Assembly: GCF_002775205.1 (NCBI RefSeq)
Contig: NC_036456.1
Coordinates: 21,386,968 to 21,450,967 of the forward strand
DNA: 64,000 bases
Direction of reading: 5' to 3'
From: Xiphophorus maculatus
Lineage: Eukaryota; Chordata; Actinopteri; Cyprinodontiformes; Poeciliidae
The notes under the pieces: model-generated
The model's input: only the letters and a program-made list of their open reading frames with translations
Database searches by the model: none
What the model was told of the DNA's origin: nothing
Part shown: piece after piece, positions 54,067-64,000 of the stretch
Layout of the letters: each line of letters opens with the position of its first letter
Numbering within the stretch: the stretch's first letter is position 1
Translations under genes and position numbers: made by a program

Positions 54067-55843
54067 TTAGCAGAACAGAACTGAAACCTGTTTTCCAGGT
54101 GAGAACAGTGAAGTTGTGTTGAACCTGGTTCCATCAGAACCTTTTCTCCTCTGGTTCTCCTCATGATGACCGGATGTTGTGACGTGGTCGCAGGTCTCGC
54201 TGCCGTCGCTCATCAGTTCTTTCTGATCTGAAATCAGACGAAACCAGGATGAGACCACAGTAGGGAAACATTAAAATACTGGAACATTTTTAAAATACTG
54301 GATGTAAATGAAGTATTTTTATAATGACGGTGAAAGAGATGTGGACTGGAAAACCAGTGAGGCTCACCTCTTGACTTGTTGCAAAAACGCCGTCCCAGAA
54401 AAACGAAGATAATCAGAACAAACAGAGACGCAAGAGGCAACAACACGTAGAGAAGAAGAGAGGAGGAGGCCTGGGCAGCAAGGGGAGTTTGGGTAGAAGG
54501 GATGGAGGGTTCCTCTGAAACAGAAAAATAATTTGAATCCCATTTCCTTACTGTGCAGCTCAGAGTGACGTCATCTCCCTCCATCACAGGGAGGACAGGA
54601 CTCTGCAGGATCACTGATCCACCTCAACACAGAGACAAACTACAGCATTTCATCCATTTCCACACAGCTTCAGCAACACTAACTCCACAGTCTGATCTTA
54701 CCAGAGACAGAGAGCTGGATGCTGCTGCTGCTGCTGGAGGATCCAGACATGGACTCACACCAGTACAGACCAGTATCCTCTGGGAGGAGGTAGTTCATGT
54801 TACAGGTAGAACCATTTAATTTCCCCCATCCTTCTCCACATCGGTTCCTGGTTCCTCTGGTCGTGTTTCTCCTCACAGTCCATCCATCAGGTCTGTTTTC
54901 ATCCTCACAGATCAGAGTCACTGATTCTCCTCTAAAGAACTGAGATCTGCTGGGACTCACAGTCAGAGCAGCTGGTGATGAACAACAACAAAAAGTGGTT
55001 TTACAAATTATTGTAGTTTTGTTTTTATAAATCAAAGAGCTGCTGAAGGAGCCAAACCTGTTGACCAACTAATCATAAAATGTTCTTTCTAAAAAGCTTC
55101 ACTAACCTTGAATGGTTGGACAAACCTGCAAGTAGGTCAAGACTGCAAAATAAAACATGGATCAGATCTTATAAATAACAATGAGCTTTTTATTGTCACT
55201 AAATGTAGAAGGTTTGTTTATGGTCAAATAGAGATGCACATTTAAAAGAGTTTGTTATAGTTGTGCCTTTACTGTATTTTATTCTTTATTCTGTTTTGAT
55301 TTATTGCATATTTCTATCTTTGTGTGATAGAAATAGTCTGTTTGTTCTGATTGTCACATTTCCTGTTTTTCCAAAAGCAGAAAACTGATTTCCAGTTTTC
55401 AGACATGAAATGATCCTAGTGGCAGTTTTTACAAAACTACTGACCAGAGACCCATTTACTGTGTCCACTTCTCCAAACAGGCTTCACTTATTTTGCTTTA
55501 TGGAAAATACAACATGATGTTTATTGTCATGATTATGTTTCCAGTCCAGACGTCTCTCCGCCTCCCATGGAGGATGAACACGAACAGTTCCTTTTTCTAA
55601 ATGATTCACTTAGAGCTCAATTGTATAGTTTTAAATTGTTGTTAAGTTTTTCTGAGTCGATAGCACCTTTTATTTTGTTGCACCTTGTCAAAGTGACAAA
55701 GATAATAGACATTTAAATGTGTGGCTGTTTCCTGTTGTCTCATTTTAACTAGAGTTTCTTCTTTTCTTCAGTTTCAGGATAAATGAAATAAAAACAGAGA
55801 TTCTCTACTTACAGGTCAGACAGTGAAACGATGTTTCCGTCAT
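54067..55843 (-). CDS. Gene C: Fc-receptor-like protein with truncated second Ig domain
   Basis: Exons on the minus strand, all phase 1: 55843-55813 (start ATG, 31 bp), 55142-55107 (36-bp mini-exon), 54971-54702 (Ig D1), 54622-54368 (start of D2 fused to stalk and transmembrane), 54227-54067 (last, stop TAA). Length is 753 nt, 250 aa. D1 has LICED, NRC, STC and DTGLYWC. D2 begins as in A and B but, after TLSC, changes to unrelated residues (TVRKWDSNYF) and runs straight into EEPSIPSTQTP and a membrane helix (LLLYVLLPLASLFVLIIFVFL). The second Cys and most of the fold of D2 are absent. The tail has no tyrosine. Exon 1 and mini-exon lengths match gene B exactly. Presumably a surface FCRL-like protein with one full Ig domain; expression is unproven. 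Confidence 0.72.
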
Positions 55844-55920
55844 TGCAGCTCTGACTCATTGAGCAGTTTGACGTTTTTTTAGAAACTAAGTGAAGTCTGA
55901 GCCCGCCCTCTTCCTGTGCT
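55844..55920 (-). promoter_or_regulatory. Conserved proximal promoter of gene C
   Basis: On the minus strand, CAGGAAGAGGGCGGGCTCAG (55916-55897) and GAGTCAGAGCTGCAATG match the blocks before gene B at nearly the same distance from the start codon (about 54 versus 50 bases). Confidence 0.5.
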
Positions 55921-57156
55921 GATGTTCTGTTCAACCCACATTTATCACCTAAATGTGTCACAGCAGCAAAAAAACAAAAGCATAAATAAAAACACATAAA
56001 AACAACAAACAATGAGGACTTTCATCATGGACAGTAATCAAGTATCTTCACAGGGTTCAGTCCAGTTTTCACACAAATCCAATTCAGTTTTTACTAAGAA
56101 ACAATTAAATTCAGTCCAGTCCTAACTTTGATCCAGTCCAGGTTTTACAGAGAGAAATGAGAAAAATGGCTTTTCTCACAGAAATATAATATAATGCATC
56201 AACATTTAATCAGCAGCCTCAGCTGAACTCTGCCAGTTAACAAGTGATGTCACAGTCACACCGTTTTTCAACTGGCCGGAGCTGTGAGTGGGCGGGGCTA
56301 CAGGTGAGAGCCTGAGCAGGACAGGACTGCTTCACCTGAGGGAAGGTGAGGTCTGAGATAAAATCAAACTACTGGACTCAACTGATCAGCTTCACGTTCC
56401 TCTGGACCAGAGAACCAGGCTGAACCAGAACCAGAACCTGCAGCATCAGTCAGAACCAGAGCTGGACTCCTCTGAGCTGTTTTTGTTTTTGAACTCTCAT
56501 GAAACACACTGACACCCCATGACCTCTGACCCCATGCATGTCTGAGATGTTCCTCTGCTGCAGCAGGACTACATTACCCAGAATTCCACAGAATCCAGCT
56601 AATGACCCATTTAATTATAAGGCAACAGGAAGCTGCTGACCTTAGAGACTAAAACTAAAACCTCTGGTCAGATTTTTCCCTGGAGCTCCAGAGGGGAGGA
56701 AAATGATTTTGGTTCAATAATTCATATCTGAAAGCCAGAAAGTATTTCAGGAGTTTATGTTGTTATTCTAGCAGGAGGCTGGAGCTGAGGTTCGGAGTAA
56801 GGAATCTGATTCTGACCAAACCTCAGAGTTCATCAGTCCTGACCCATAAAGCTCACTGGTGTGTTAAAACCTGAAAACATGAAGGACAGGAAGTCCTGAG
56901 GCTCAACAACCAGCTGACCACGCTGAAAATGTGACAGAAATAAAATGACCTCATCTTTCATTTTATGTAACAGCGCCCTCTGGTGACAGGATGTCGGCAT
57001 AACATTCATTTTTAAATTGTAGACTTGTTATTCCAGATGCCACACCTGCAGTTTCATCGCTTCCTGTTTAGCAGTTGAACATCAGTTTTTGTTTTTATCT
57101 CTTTACTCGGTTCTGGTTCTGGTTCTGGTGTTTGTCTGGATTCCAGGTGTTAGGAA
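55921..57156. other. Divergent intergenic region between genes C and D
   Basis: The two genes point away from each other. CAGCGCCCTCTGGTGACAG (56971-56989) is, on the minus strand, a CTCF-type CACCAGAGGGCGCT. GCTTCCTGTTT, an ETS-type site, lies about 100 bases before gene D. No mobile element is recognised. Confidence 0.45.
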
Positions 57157-60100
57157 ATGTCCGCAGTTACCTGGTTGCTCTGCGGACTCTCTCTGCTCTC
57201 TGCCAGACCTCCTGTCTTTGTCTCCGCAGGTGAGTGACTGCTGCAGGTAAACAAGCTGAGGATCAGGAGCAAAACATTACAACCTGTTTTTACACTCAGA
57301 AACGGAGAAAATACAGAAACAGAAAAAATATGAAATGAGATTTAACTTTAAACCGACTGCATTAAACTAAAACCTGTTTGTTGTCGGATCTTTGTGCAGC
57401 AGCTTCAGTTTCATTTAGCAGGAAAGTTAAAATGACCGAGGCCTCTAGAGAGATCCCCGCAATGATCTACTGATCAGTTATGGGCCATAATTAAATACTA
57501 TAAGTCTTTGTTACGGTGGCTGCTGTACTTTATGCTTTAATATAAAGTTATGTGAGGTTTTTACATAAATGTTAATATCTCTTTGTGAAATATCTGAAGT
57601 TTTATATTTTTCTTTAGTATAAAAAGGCACAACAAACCTGTGATATGAACAGAAACTTCTGTAAGTAGGAAAGAAATAAAAATACATCCTAATATGGATT
57701 ATTTCTGAGTTATTATCGCGGGTAATAAATCATCTGACAGTTTTGATTGTTTTGATTCTAGTCTGAATGGTTTAAAGGGCTTTCAGTGCCGCTCAGACAT
57801 AAACATGCAGGAAATAATAAATCGATTTTCAATCAGTTTTTTGCACCAAACAGTTAATAATAATAAACAAGTTTTCACTGAGGCTCTGTAAGAACAATAT
57901 GAATGAAATAAGTAATTATTGATATGACAGGAGCAGGAGGCTTTGACACTCAGGTGTGTCAACGTGACGTCATCAGGTATGAATTGAAGGTCACTGGTTT
58001 TGTGTGTCTGAGGAAGCGGTGAGCGGGGCGGTCAGTCCTTGTAAAGTTTGGAGCCTGATAATCAAATTGGAATAAATCAATAATTGTGACAGAACAAAGA
58101 AATGATCTGGAGTTGATTGATTAACAGACAGATGAGATTCCAGAGTTAATCCAGTGCTGCTTTTTACCATCATTAGTTTGTTTTATAATAATAAAATGTT
58201 TTTATTATTATTAAGTCTTTGGTGCAAAAACTGATTGAAAATCGATTTTTTTATTTCCTGCATGTTTATGTTTGTTAAGGTTGAGATGAAACTGAAGCAG
58301 CTCTTTAAACCATTCAGACTAGAACAACAGAGACTCAATCAAAACTGTCAGATGATTTATTACCAACAATAATAACTCAGAAATATAGTTCAAATGTATT
58401 TTTATTTCTTTCCTACTTACAGAAGTTTCTGTTTATATCACAGGTTTGTGGTGCCTTTTTATACTAAAGAAAAAATATATAAAACTTCAGATATTTCACA
58501 AGGAGATATTAACATTCATGGAAAAACCTTAAATAATCTTATATTAAAGCAGAAAGTACAGCAGCCACCGTAAGAAAGGCTTACAGTATTTAATTATGCT
58601 GCATAACTGATCAGTAGATTATTGTGAGGGAACTCAGAATAACGTTTTTCCTCATGTTCCCTGCAGAGCTGCGTATAAAATATAAACAACATGGCTGATT
58701 TAAAATTTCTCTTTTTATTTTCCTTTAATCAAGAATCTTGATTCTGATGTATTTATCTTTCAAAGGATGAGAAAAGAACAGAAAATGATCATTAATTCAA
58801 TAAAAATACCAATTTTAGCATTTATTAACCAAATCCAAGTAATGATATTTTTGTCGACTCTAATCTTCAGCATAATAATTAATTTTTCTTTCAGTCAAGA
58901 GAAACATGAAACATTAACAGATTAAGTTGCAGCATGTGAATAATTTAGTTTTTATATTTATTTATTTAACTAAACATGATGAAATATTTCAGGGGAAACT
59001 TCAGATTCCTTCAGTTTGACTTTAATATAAATGTAATTTTTTAACTTTATATGACGGCCATTTTTGTTCAGATAATATTCATAACCTGCATACTGGATGA
59101 AAATCATTCCTAGTTTTTCCACTTGGCCTCCTGAGGATTAGAGATGGAAATTAATTTGTATTCACAAATAAATAAAGATTTAATTATTATAACTATAATA
59201 AGTCAAAACATGTTATGAAAATCTGAAATAACCATCAGCCTCATAAAGCCTGAAAACAGAAACAATTATGAGAAAATTCTGATTTTTATTTTAAATGTTT
59301 CTTTTTACAAAATAAATCATTTTAACTCGTCGCCTTGTTTTCCATGTTTTATGTATCATTTAAAAATCAAAAACATCCATTTTAATCATAAAAGCAACGT
59401 TGCATGATGCTTTAAAAGCAATTTATAAAGTTTTAATATTAATATATCATCAGCAATAAAACAAAACTGATTATTTTATCAATATATTATTAATAAATCA
59501 ATTGATCAAGTGACATGTTTGGTGTTGAAGTGTTAATTGATGACAGAAGCTTTAAACCGGATCAGAACCAGCCGCCTCCCTGATGGGCGGTAACCGGGTT
59601 TTATTGGACAGATGATGATGTCATCACGTTAAAAAGCGTCATATTTTTCATGTTTTTCATATTTTTCATATTTTTGTTTTTCTCCTCAGATCCGACGATC
59701 CGAGCTGAACATGGACAGACGGTCGCTCTGCCGTGCCGCCTGACCAGCAGAGACCCGGTTCTGGTGGTGGAGTGGAGCAGAACCGATCTGGGCTCAGATT
59801 ACGTTCTCCTGTTTCGGGACGAGCAGATCGACCCGTTTAACCAGCATCCGTCCTATCAGAACCGGGTCGGACTGAAGGACCTGGAGAACAGAGACGTGTC
59901 TCTGGTTCTGGTGGACGGGACGACTGATGACAACGGGACGTACGAGTGTCGGGTCGTTCAGACCGGAAAGAACCGCAGGAAGCAACTAATTAGCTCCGTC
60001 CACCTGGTTGTAGCTCCGCCCCCTCCTTCAGGTGAGAGTCTGGATCAGAACCAGCAGCTTCCTGGTTCTGGACCTCAGATCAGATGATGATCTCCAGTCG

Positions 60101-61712
60101 GGTCAGACTAATTCCTGGTTCTGTTCTGCAGCTCGCTTTGAGAAACTCACAGGAGACCAGAAAACCCGGACCGGATCAGAGGAGGAGGGAGGAAGTCAGG
60201 AGCTGTTGACCTCTGACCCTACAGCTGGTACCGCCTCTCCTCTTCCTGTTGGGTTTAGAGATTCTCATTAGATCTGCTTCATTTAAGATTTAATTAAATG
60301 TTATTTGTTTTGTCTTTGTTTCCATTTTTCCTCCTTCATCTCCAGCAGATTGTTCACATTAAACCTTGAAATCCAAACTGATGGCAGATCAAATCAAAAC
60401 TGATCAGTTTTGATTTAAAACTGATCAGTTTTGATTTAAAACTGATCATTAATCAGATAAAGACAAGAGGAACCAAATGTTCAGTCAGAACTTTTTCTCT
60501 TTGGGTTCAGAGACCAGCTTCATTTCTTCACCCTCTAAATTCACTGGAAGTTATTTAATGAAGAACAAAACTGAACGATGGTTCTGATGTGATGGTTCTG
60601 TTATGATGGTTCTGATGTGATGGTTCTGATGTGATGGTTCTGTTATGATGGTTCTGTTATGATGGTTCTGTTGTGATGGTTCTGTTGTGATGGTTCTGTT
60701 ATGATGGTTCTGATGTGATGGTTCTGTTATGATGGTTCTGTTATGATGGTTCTGATGTGATGGTTCTGTTATGATGGTTCTGATGTGATGGTTCTGTTAT
60801 GATGGTTCTGTTATGATCCTGGATGGTTTGAGACTTTCTGTCATCAGAACGATGGAATAATGGAGGGAAATTCTGATCCATTAATAGATAATTGATGAAT
60901 TGATTGATTTTTCATCAACAGCTGATTACTAATTTAACGTTTGAATTTACTTCACCTACCTGCTAAGATAAACGGTTTCAAGTCATGTCTGAGTTTTTCC
61001 ACCTGTCTTGTCATGAACCCAGCTGTTGCTAAGCAACCTGTCTGTTTCTAAAACTCACCTGTTTGCTTCTTGTCTGCAGGAAGTGAAGCTGAAGTGACCA
61101 AATATGGAGGAAGCCTTGTTGGGGAGGTGCAGCTAGCTGAAGCATTAAAAGGTCTGGAGTTACTGTTAAAAAATGAAAATATTTCACATTTAATCATATT
61201 TTCATACTTTAAATTAATATTTGGCTTTTATTTCTGACTTGCTTCTGCATCAAATATCTGAATGTCTTTATTCCTGGTGTGACTCCAGATCATTCAGCAG
61301 GTTAGAAGCTGAACTAGAAACAGATCATTAGACATTAATGTGATATTAATATTAATATTATTACATTAGGATGCTGTTGATATTCTAACACAGAGTTTAT
61401 ATCATTGGTCAGTAAATACTGAGAATCAGTCGGATTTAATGATCCTGGTTATCAAACCAGGAGAAAATGTTGGAGACGTTTTATCCAGAAAAATCTACAA
61501 AAATAAAAAAGGATTTTGTTTCCAAAATTTCCTGTTTCTGTTTTACAGTTCAGTTCGTTCAACAGAACCAGGATGGAGAGAAGAAGAACCAGAGCAGAAC
61601 GGTTCCTGGACTGATTGTTTCTCTCTTCCTCTTCTCTCTGGTTGTTTCTGCGTTTATTTCTTTAACTCTGTGGAAGAAGAAACAACCTGAAACTCACCGT
61701 CCAGTGATCTGA
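57157..61712 (+). CDS. Gene D: single V-set Ig transmembrane protein (butyrophilin/MOG/B7-like)
   Basis: Exons, all phase 1: 57157-57229 (signal peptide MSAVTWLLCGLSLLSARPPV), 59690-60031 (V-set domain), 60132-60227 and 61080-61151 (stalk or linker), 61549-61712 (transmembrane, stop TGA). Total 747 nt, 248 aa. The V domain has VALPC, VVEWSR, NRDVSLVL and DNGTYECRV, the Cys-Trp-DxGxYxC set of V-set folds, with one NGT sequon. The helix VPGLIVSLFLFSLVVSAFISL is followed by WKKK and a very short tail. Donor GTACCG after exon 3 is weak, so that exon may be skipped or differ. Role inferred: cell-surface immune co-receptor or adhesion molecule. It is not a close relative of A-C. Confidence 0.75.
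57455..58630. mobile_element. Long inverted repeat (fold-back element) in gene D intron 1
   Basis: The left arm (about 57455-57870) and right arm (about 58195-58630) are reverse complements over more than 400 bases with scattered changes and small gaps. Outer ends are CCCCGCAATGATCTACTGATC and, inverted, CCCTCACAATAATCTACTG. Inner ends meet near AATAATAATAA. The loop is about 325 bases. This looks like a DNA transposon or MITE with long terminal repeats; no transposase and no clear target duplication are seen. Confidence 0.8.
60577..60816. repeat. 14-bp minisatellite in a gene D intron
   Basis: About 17 copies of GATGGTTCTGTTAT or GATGGTTCTGATGT, in mixed order. Confidence 0.95.
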
Positions 61713-61842
61713 CTGAAACTCACCGTCCAGTGATCTGACTGAAACTCATCGTCCAGTGATCTGACTGAAACTCATCGTCCAGTGATCTGACTGAAACTCA
61801 CCGTCCAGTGATCTGACTGAAACTCACCGTCCAGTGATCTGA
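61687..61842. repeat. 26-bp tandem repeat spanning the gene D stop codon
   Basis: Six full copies of a 26-bp unit, CTGAAACTCACCGTCCAG plus TGATCTGA, and part of a seventh. The first copy encodes the last residues and the TGA of gene D; copies 2-6 lie in the 3' UTR. Two copies have CATCG for CACCG. Confidence 0.95.
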
Positions 61843-61969
61843 CTGAAACTCAACCTGCAGTGGTTCCTGTTAATGTAAATACTGAGATCAATGTGGGTTA
61901 AAAGAAACACAAGTTAGATCACACAGAAGGAGATTTTCAGCAGAAACATCTCAAAAATAATTTGATGTA

Positions 61970-62524
61970 CAGTGAACCCTCGCTGCTTCGCGGACGTTTT
62001 TGTGTAGTTTTTTCTTCTTTTTTTCCCACACTGCATTGTTCTGTTCTGCGTCCTGATTGGCTAAACAGTCTAGCGCTTCTTCTCTACCCGTGTGCCAATA
62101 ACGTTACGGTATTTAAACATACAGTTTGGCAAATCTTTTTGCCCAGAAGAAAAAAGAGCAACAACAGCTACCGATAATAACGACGTTCTTCTCTCGAAAA
62201 AACTCACCTGCACCAAAAGCCACCAGAGAGCAGAGTCAGGCTGCAGAGTCACAGTCAGAGGATCAGAGAAATACGAGTCACAATTTGTCCTACTGAACTT
62301 CTATTGATGATTAAAATGATTATTTTACTGTAATTATTTGTAAGAAATTGTTCTATTTGTTTAAAAAATGCTTAAGCCTGAAAACAGGTTTTGTTCTTTG
62401 GTTTCAATGTAGAATATTTAATTATGCTGCATAATAATTGTAAAAAATAAAGGTAACTACTTCGTTGATTTCGCCGATCGGGTTCTTTTTGGAACCCAAA
62501 CCCGTGAAAAACGAGGGTTCACTG
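61970..62524. mobile_element. pogo/Tigger-like MITE flanked by TA
   Basis: The left end CAGTGAACCCTCGCTGCTTC and the right end, inverted, CAGTGAACCCTCGTTTTTC share 13 identical terminal bases. TA lies directly outside both ends (61968-61969 and 62525-62526). Length is 555 bp, no transposase. Ends of this type belong to pogo/Tigger-class Tc1/mariner elements. Confidence 0.8.
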
Positions 62525-62526
62525 TA

Positions 62527-64000
62527 TTCAGAAGAAAACATTTAAATATTGTCATGAATATTGCAGCTGCAGGCCTGATGCAGAAATATGTTGCAACTTC
62601 CCAGCATCTGACTGGATTCTGGATTCAGCTGAAGCCGTTCTGGTGAAACTGGACCCGGAAAAAGTTCTGATGCAGGAAATGAACCAGGATGAAAATATCC
62701 AAACACTCGTCTCACTAATTCACCACTTAAATCTCTTCTGATATTTCTGTCGCAAATGTCTGACTTTATAATTTGCTTTTTTCATGCAACTTCTTAACTT
62801 TACAAGAAATTATTTAAATTTTAATGTTGTAAATTCTTTAGTTTGTTTTCTGGCCAATTTATTCAGCTTTACATCTAAATATTCTTTTTACTTCTATGAA
62901 TATTCCATGTTTTTTGCTTGTTAGAAGTTTTGTTTTATTTTGTTTGGGTCAAATTTTCTCCTGCATGTAGAAAGTTTTATTCTTTTATCTGTGGTGGCCC
63001 TGATTCTCTAGAGTTCAGTTTATAAAGTAAATGATTGTAGTAATTGTTTGGGTTCTGTCCTTTATGCAGTTTAATTGTCTTACATAAACAGAGTTTTATT
63101 TTTCACAGACTGTTTAATCAGAAACTTTTTATTGAGTTTATTTAGGATATAAAATTATCATAAAATAAAAATGTATATAAACAGATACTTGCTTCTTATG
63201 TTCCAATGTGCCAAAGTTTGAAAAAATATGTTTTCTTACTGTAACTATAATTGAAATGATCAGATTAGATTTTTCCTGCAAACACATTTCCAACCATTTA
63301 AAACAGCTGCAGTAAGAAATGACTGTTTACACAGAAATGAATCAATGGAGGAGAATATTCTGTTAGGAGTTTGGCTGTTCATTATTAGCATTAATTGGTT
63401 TTGTTACAGTGAACCAGTGCAGTCATAGCAACAGTAATAGGTTATGAATAATATATTTTAAACAGGATTGTAAGAAAATAAATCTTTGAAATATAATAAC
63501 TATTCCTTTTCAATCTATGGTTAATATGATGATGTAATTGTCTGGTTATTGGTTACCTCTGATAACTTCAACACAAGAATCAATACAAACAAGCTACAAG
63601 TTCAATTCATCAAAATTGACAGTAAATGGGATTTAACTAAAATAAAACGATTTGAAGCAACAAACGACGCTCAGACCAGCAACAGCAGCGGCTGAGCACA
63701 GGACATGGTCTCCACACCGGCTGGCAACAACCATGGATGAAAAGATCAGCAGAACCAGAACCATCATGCAACCCGGGCTTGGGACGGTCCACCAGGAAGA
63801 TCTAAAAGGTGATAAATTAATGCTAAATTTGAGCCATTTAACTGATCAAAATAAATACATAAAAATAATAACTTGAGAAGAAAATGAATCAATTTAACCA
63901 AACTTAAAATTGGGAGTAAATGTTATTTTTATTCCCATTAAAAAGCAAATGTCCTCAATTCTAGTTCAAAGGTTGACAAAAGTTGCTTGTCTAACTAGTT
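62527..64000. other. Window end, no feature recognised
   Basis: AT-rich. A short open stretch at 63652-63876 (RPATAAAEHRTWSPHRLATT) has a composition unlike its surroundings and may be a piece of a mobile element, but I cannot match it. Confidence 0.35.

Noticed and set aside
55935..56028. Signal-peptide-like start (MMKVLIVCCFYVFLF) upstream of gene C
   Set aside because: It would leave the exon in phase 2 with the only good donor, while the following mini-exon needs phase 1. The 31-bp exon at 55843-55813 fits in length, phase and donor and matches gene B.
1..64000. A new defence or gene-transfer system
   Set aside because: Every well-supported gene is an Ig-superfamily receptor or part of a known mobile-element class. 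Nothing indicates an undescribed multi-gene system.

Overview
The window is vertebrate nuclear DNA, almost certainly from a ray-finned fish. It is AT-rich, its genes are split by GT-AG introns, and it is crowded with teleost-type mobile elements: Ty3/gypsy with LTRs, L2/CR1-type, RTE-type and I/Nimb-type LINEs, a tRNA-derived SINE, Tc1, hAT, piggyBac and pogo-like DNA elements, and minisatellites. The style resembles percomorph or cyprinodontiform genomes, but I cannot name the species. There is no operon, CRISPR array or other prokaryotic feature.

Host genes. Four immunoglobulin-superfamily receptor genes can be built exon by exon, with every junction in phase 1. Gene A (+, about 2584-29076, first exon not found) is an Fc-receptor-like (FCRL) protein with two Ig domains, a transmembrane segment, an ITAM-like cytoplasmic exon, a diverged second copy of that exon, and a last exon with an ITIM-type tyrosine motif. 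Gene B (+, 43816-45510) is a complete FCRL paralogue with a short tail. Gene C (-, 55843-54067) is a third paralogue whose second Ig domain is cut short and fused in frame to the transmembrane exon. Gene D (+, 57157-61712) is an unrelated receptor with one V-set domain, of butyrophilin/MOG/B7-like type. A, B and C share a 224-bp stretch, including a complete 79-bp intron, that is identical in all three although their flanks have diverged. That is the mark of recent gene conversion.

Layout. 1-1850: eroded gypsy remains. 2.1-29.1 kb: gene A, whose introns hold a solo LTR, a short LTR element with a solo LTR inside it, a Tc1 transposon split by another DNA element, a long L2-type LINE next to an L1-type ORF1 fragment, and an hAT-like transposon with a deleted gypsy copy inside. 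30.5-34 kb: solo LTR with a LINE inside it, a piggyBac transposase tail, and an L2 3' end. 34.3-39.05 kb: a full-length, apparently very young Ty3/gypsy element with identical 154-bp LTRs. 39-43.8 kb: intergenic, with minisatellites and an RTE tail. 43.8-54 kb: gene B and a repeat-rich 3' flank with several large tandem arrays. 54-56 kb: gene C. 57-62 kb: gene D, with a long inverted repeat in its first intron. 62-64 kb: a TA-flanked MITE, then nothing recognisable.

The receptors probably act at the surface of leukocytes. A carries activating-type and inhibitory-type tyrosine motifs, B and C have short tails without a clear motif in the best models, and D has a small cytoplasmic stub. I found no clearly new biological system. 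The most interesting material is the receptor cluster (conversion tract, duplicated signalling exon, domain-loss fusion) and the well-resolved nesting of mobile elements, many with exact target-site duplications.
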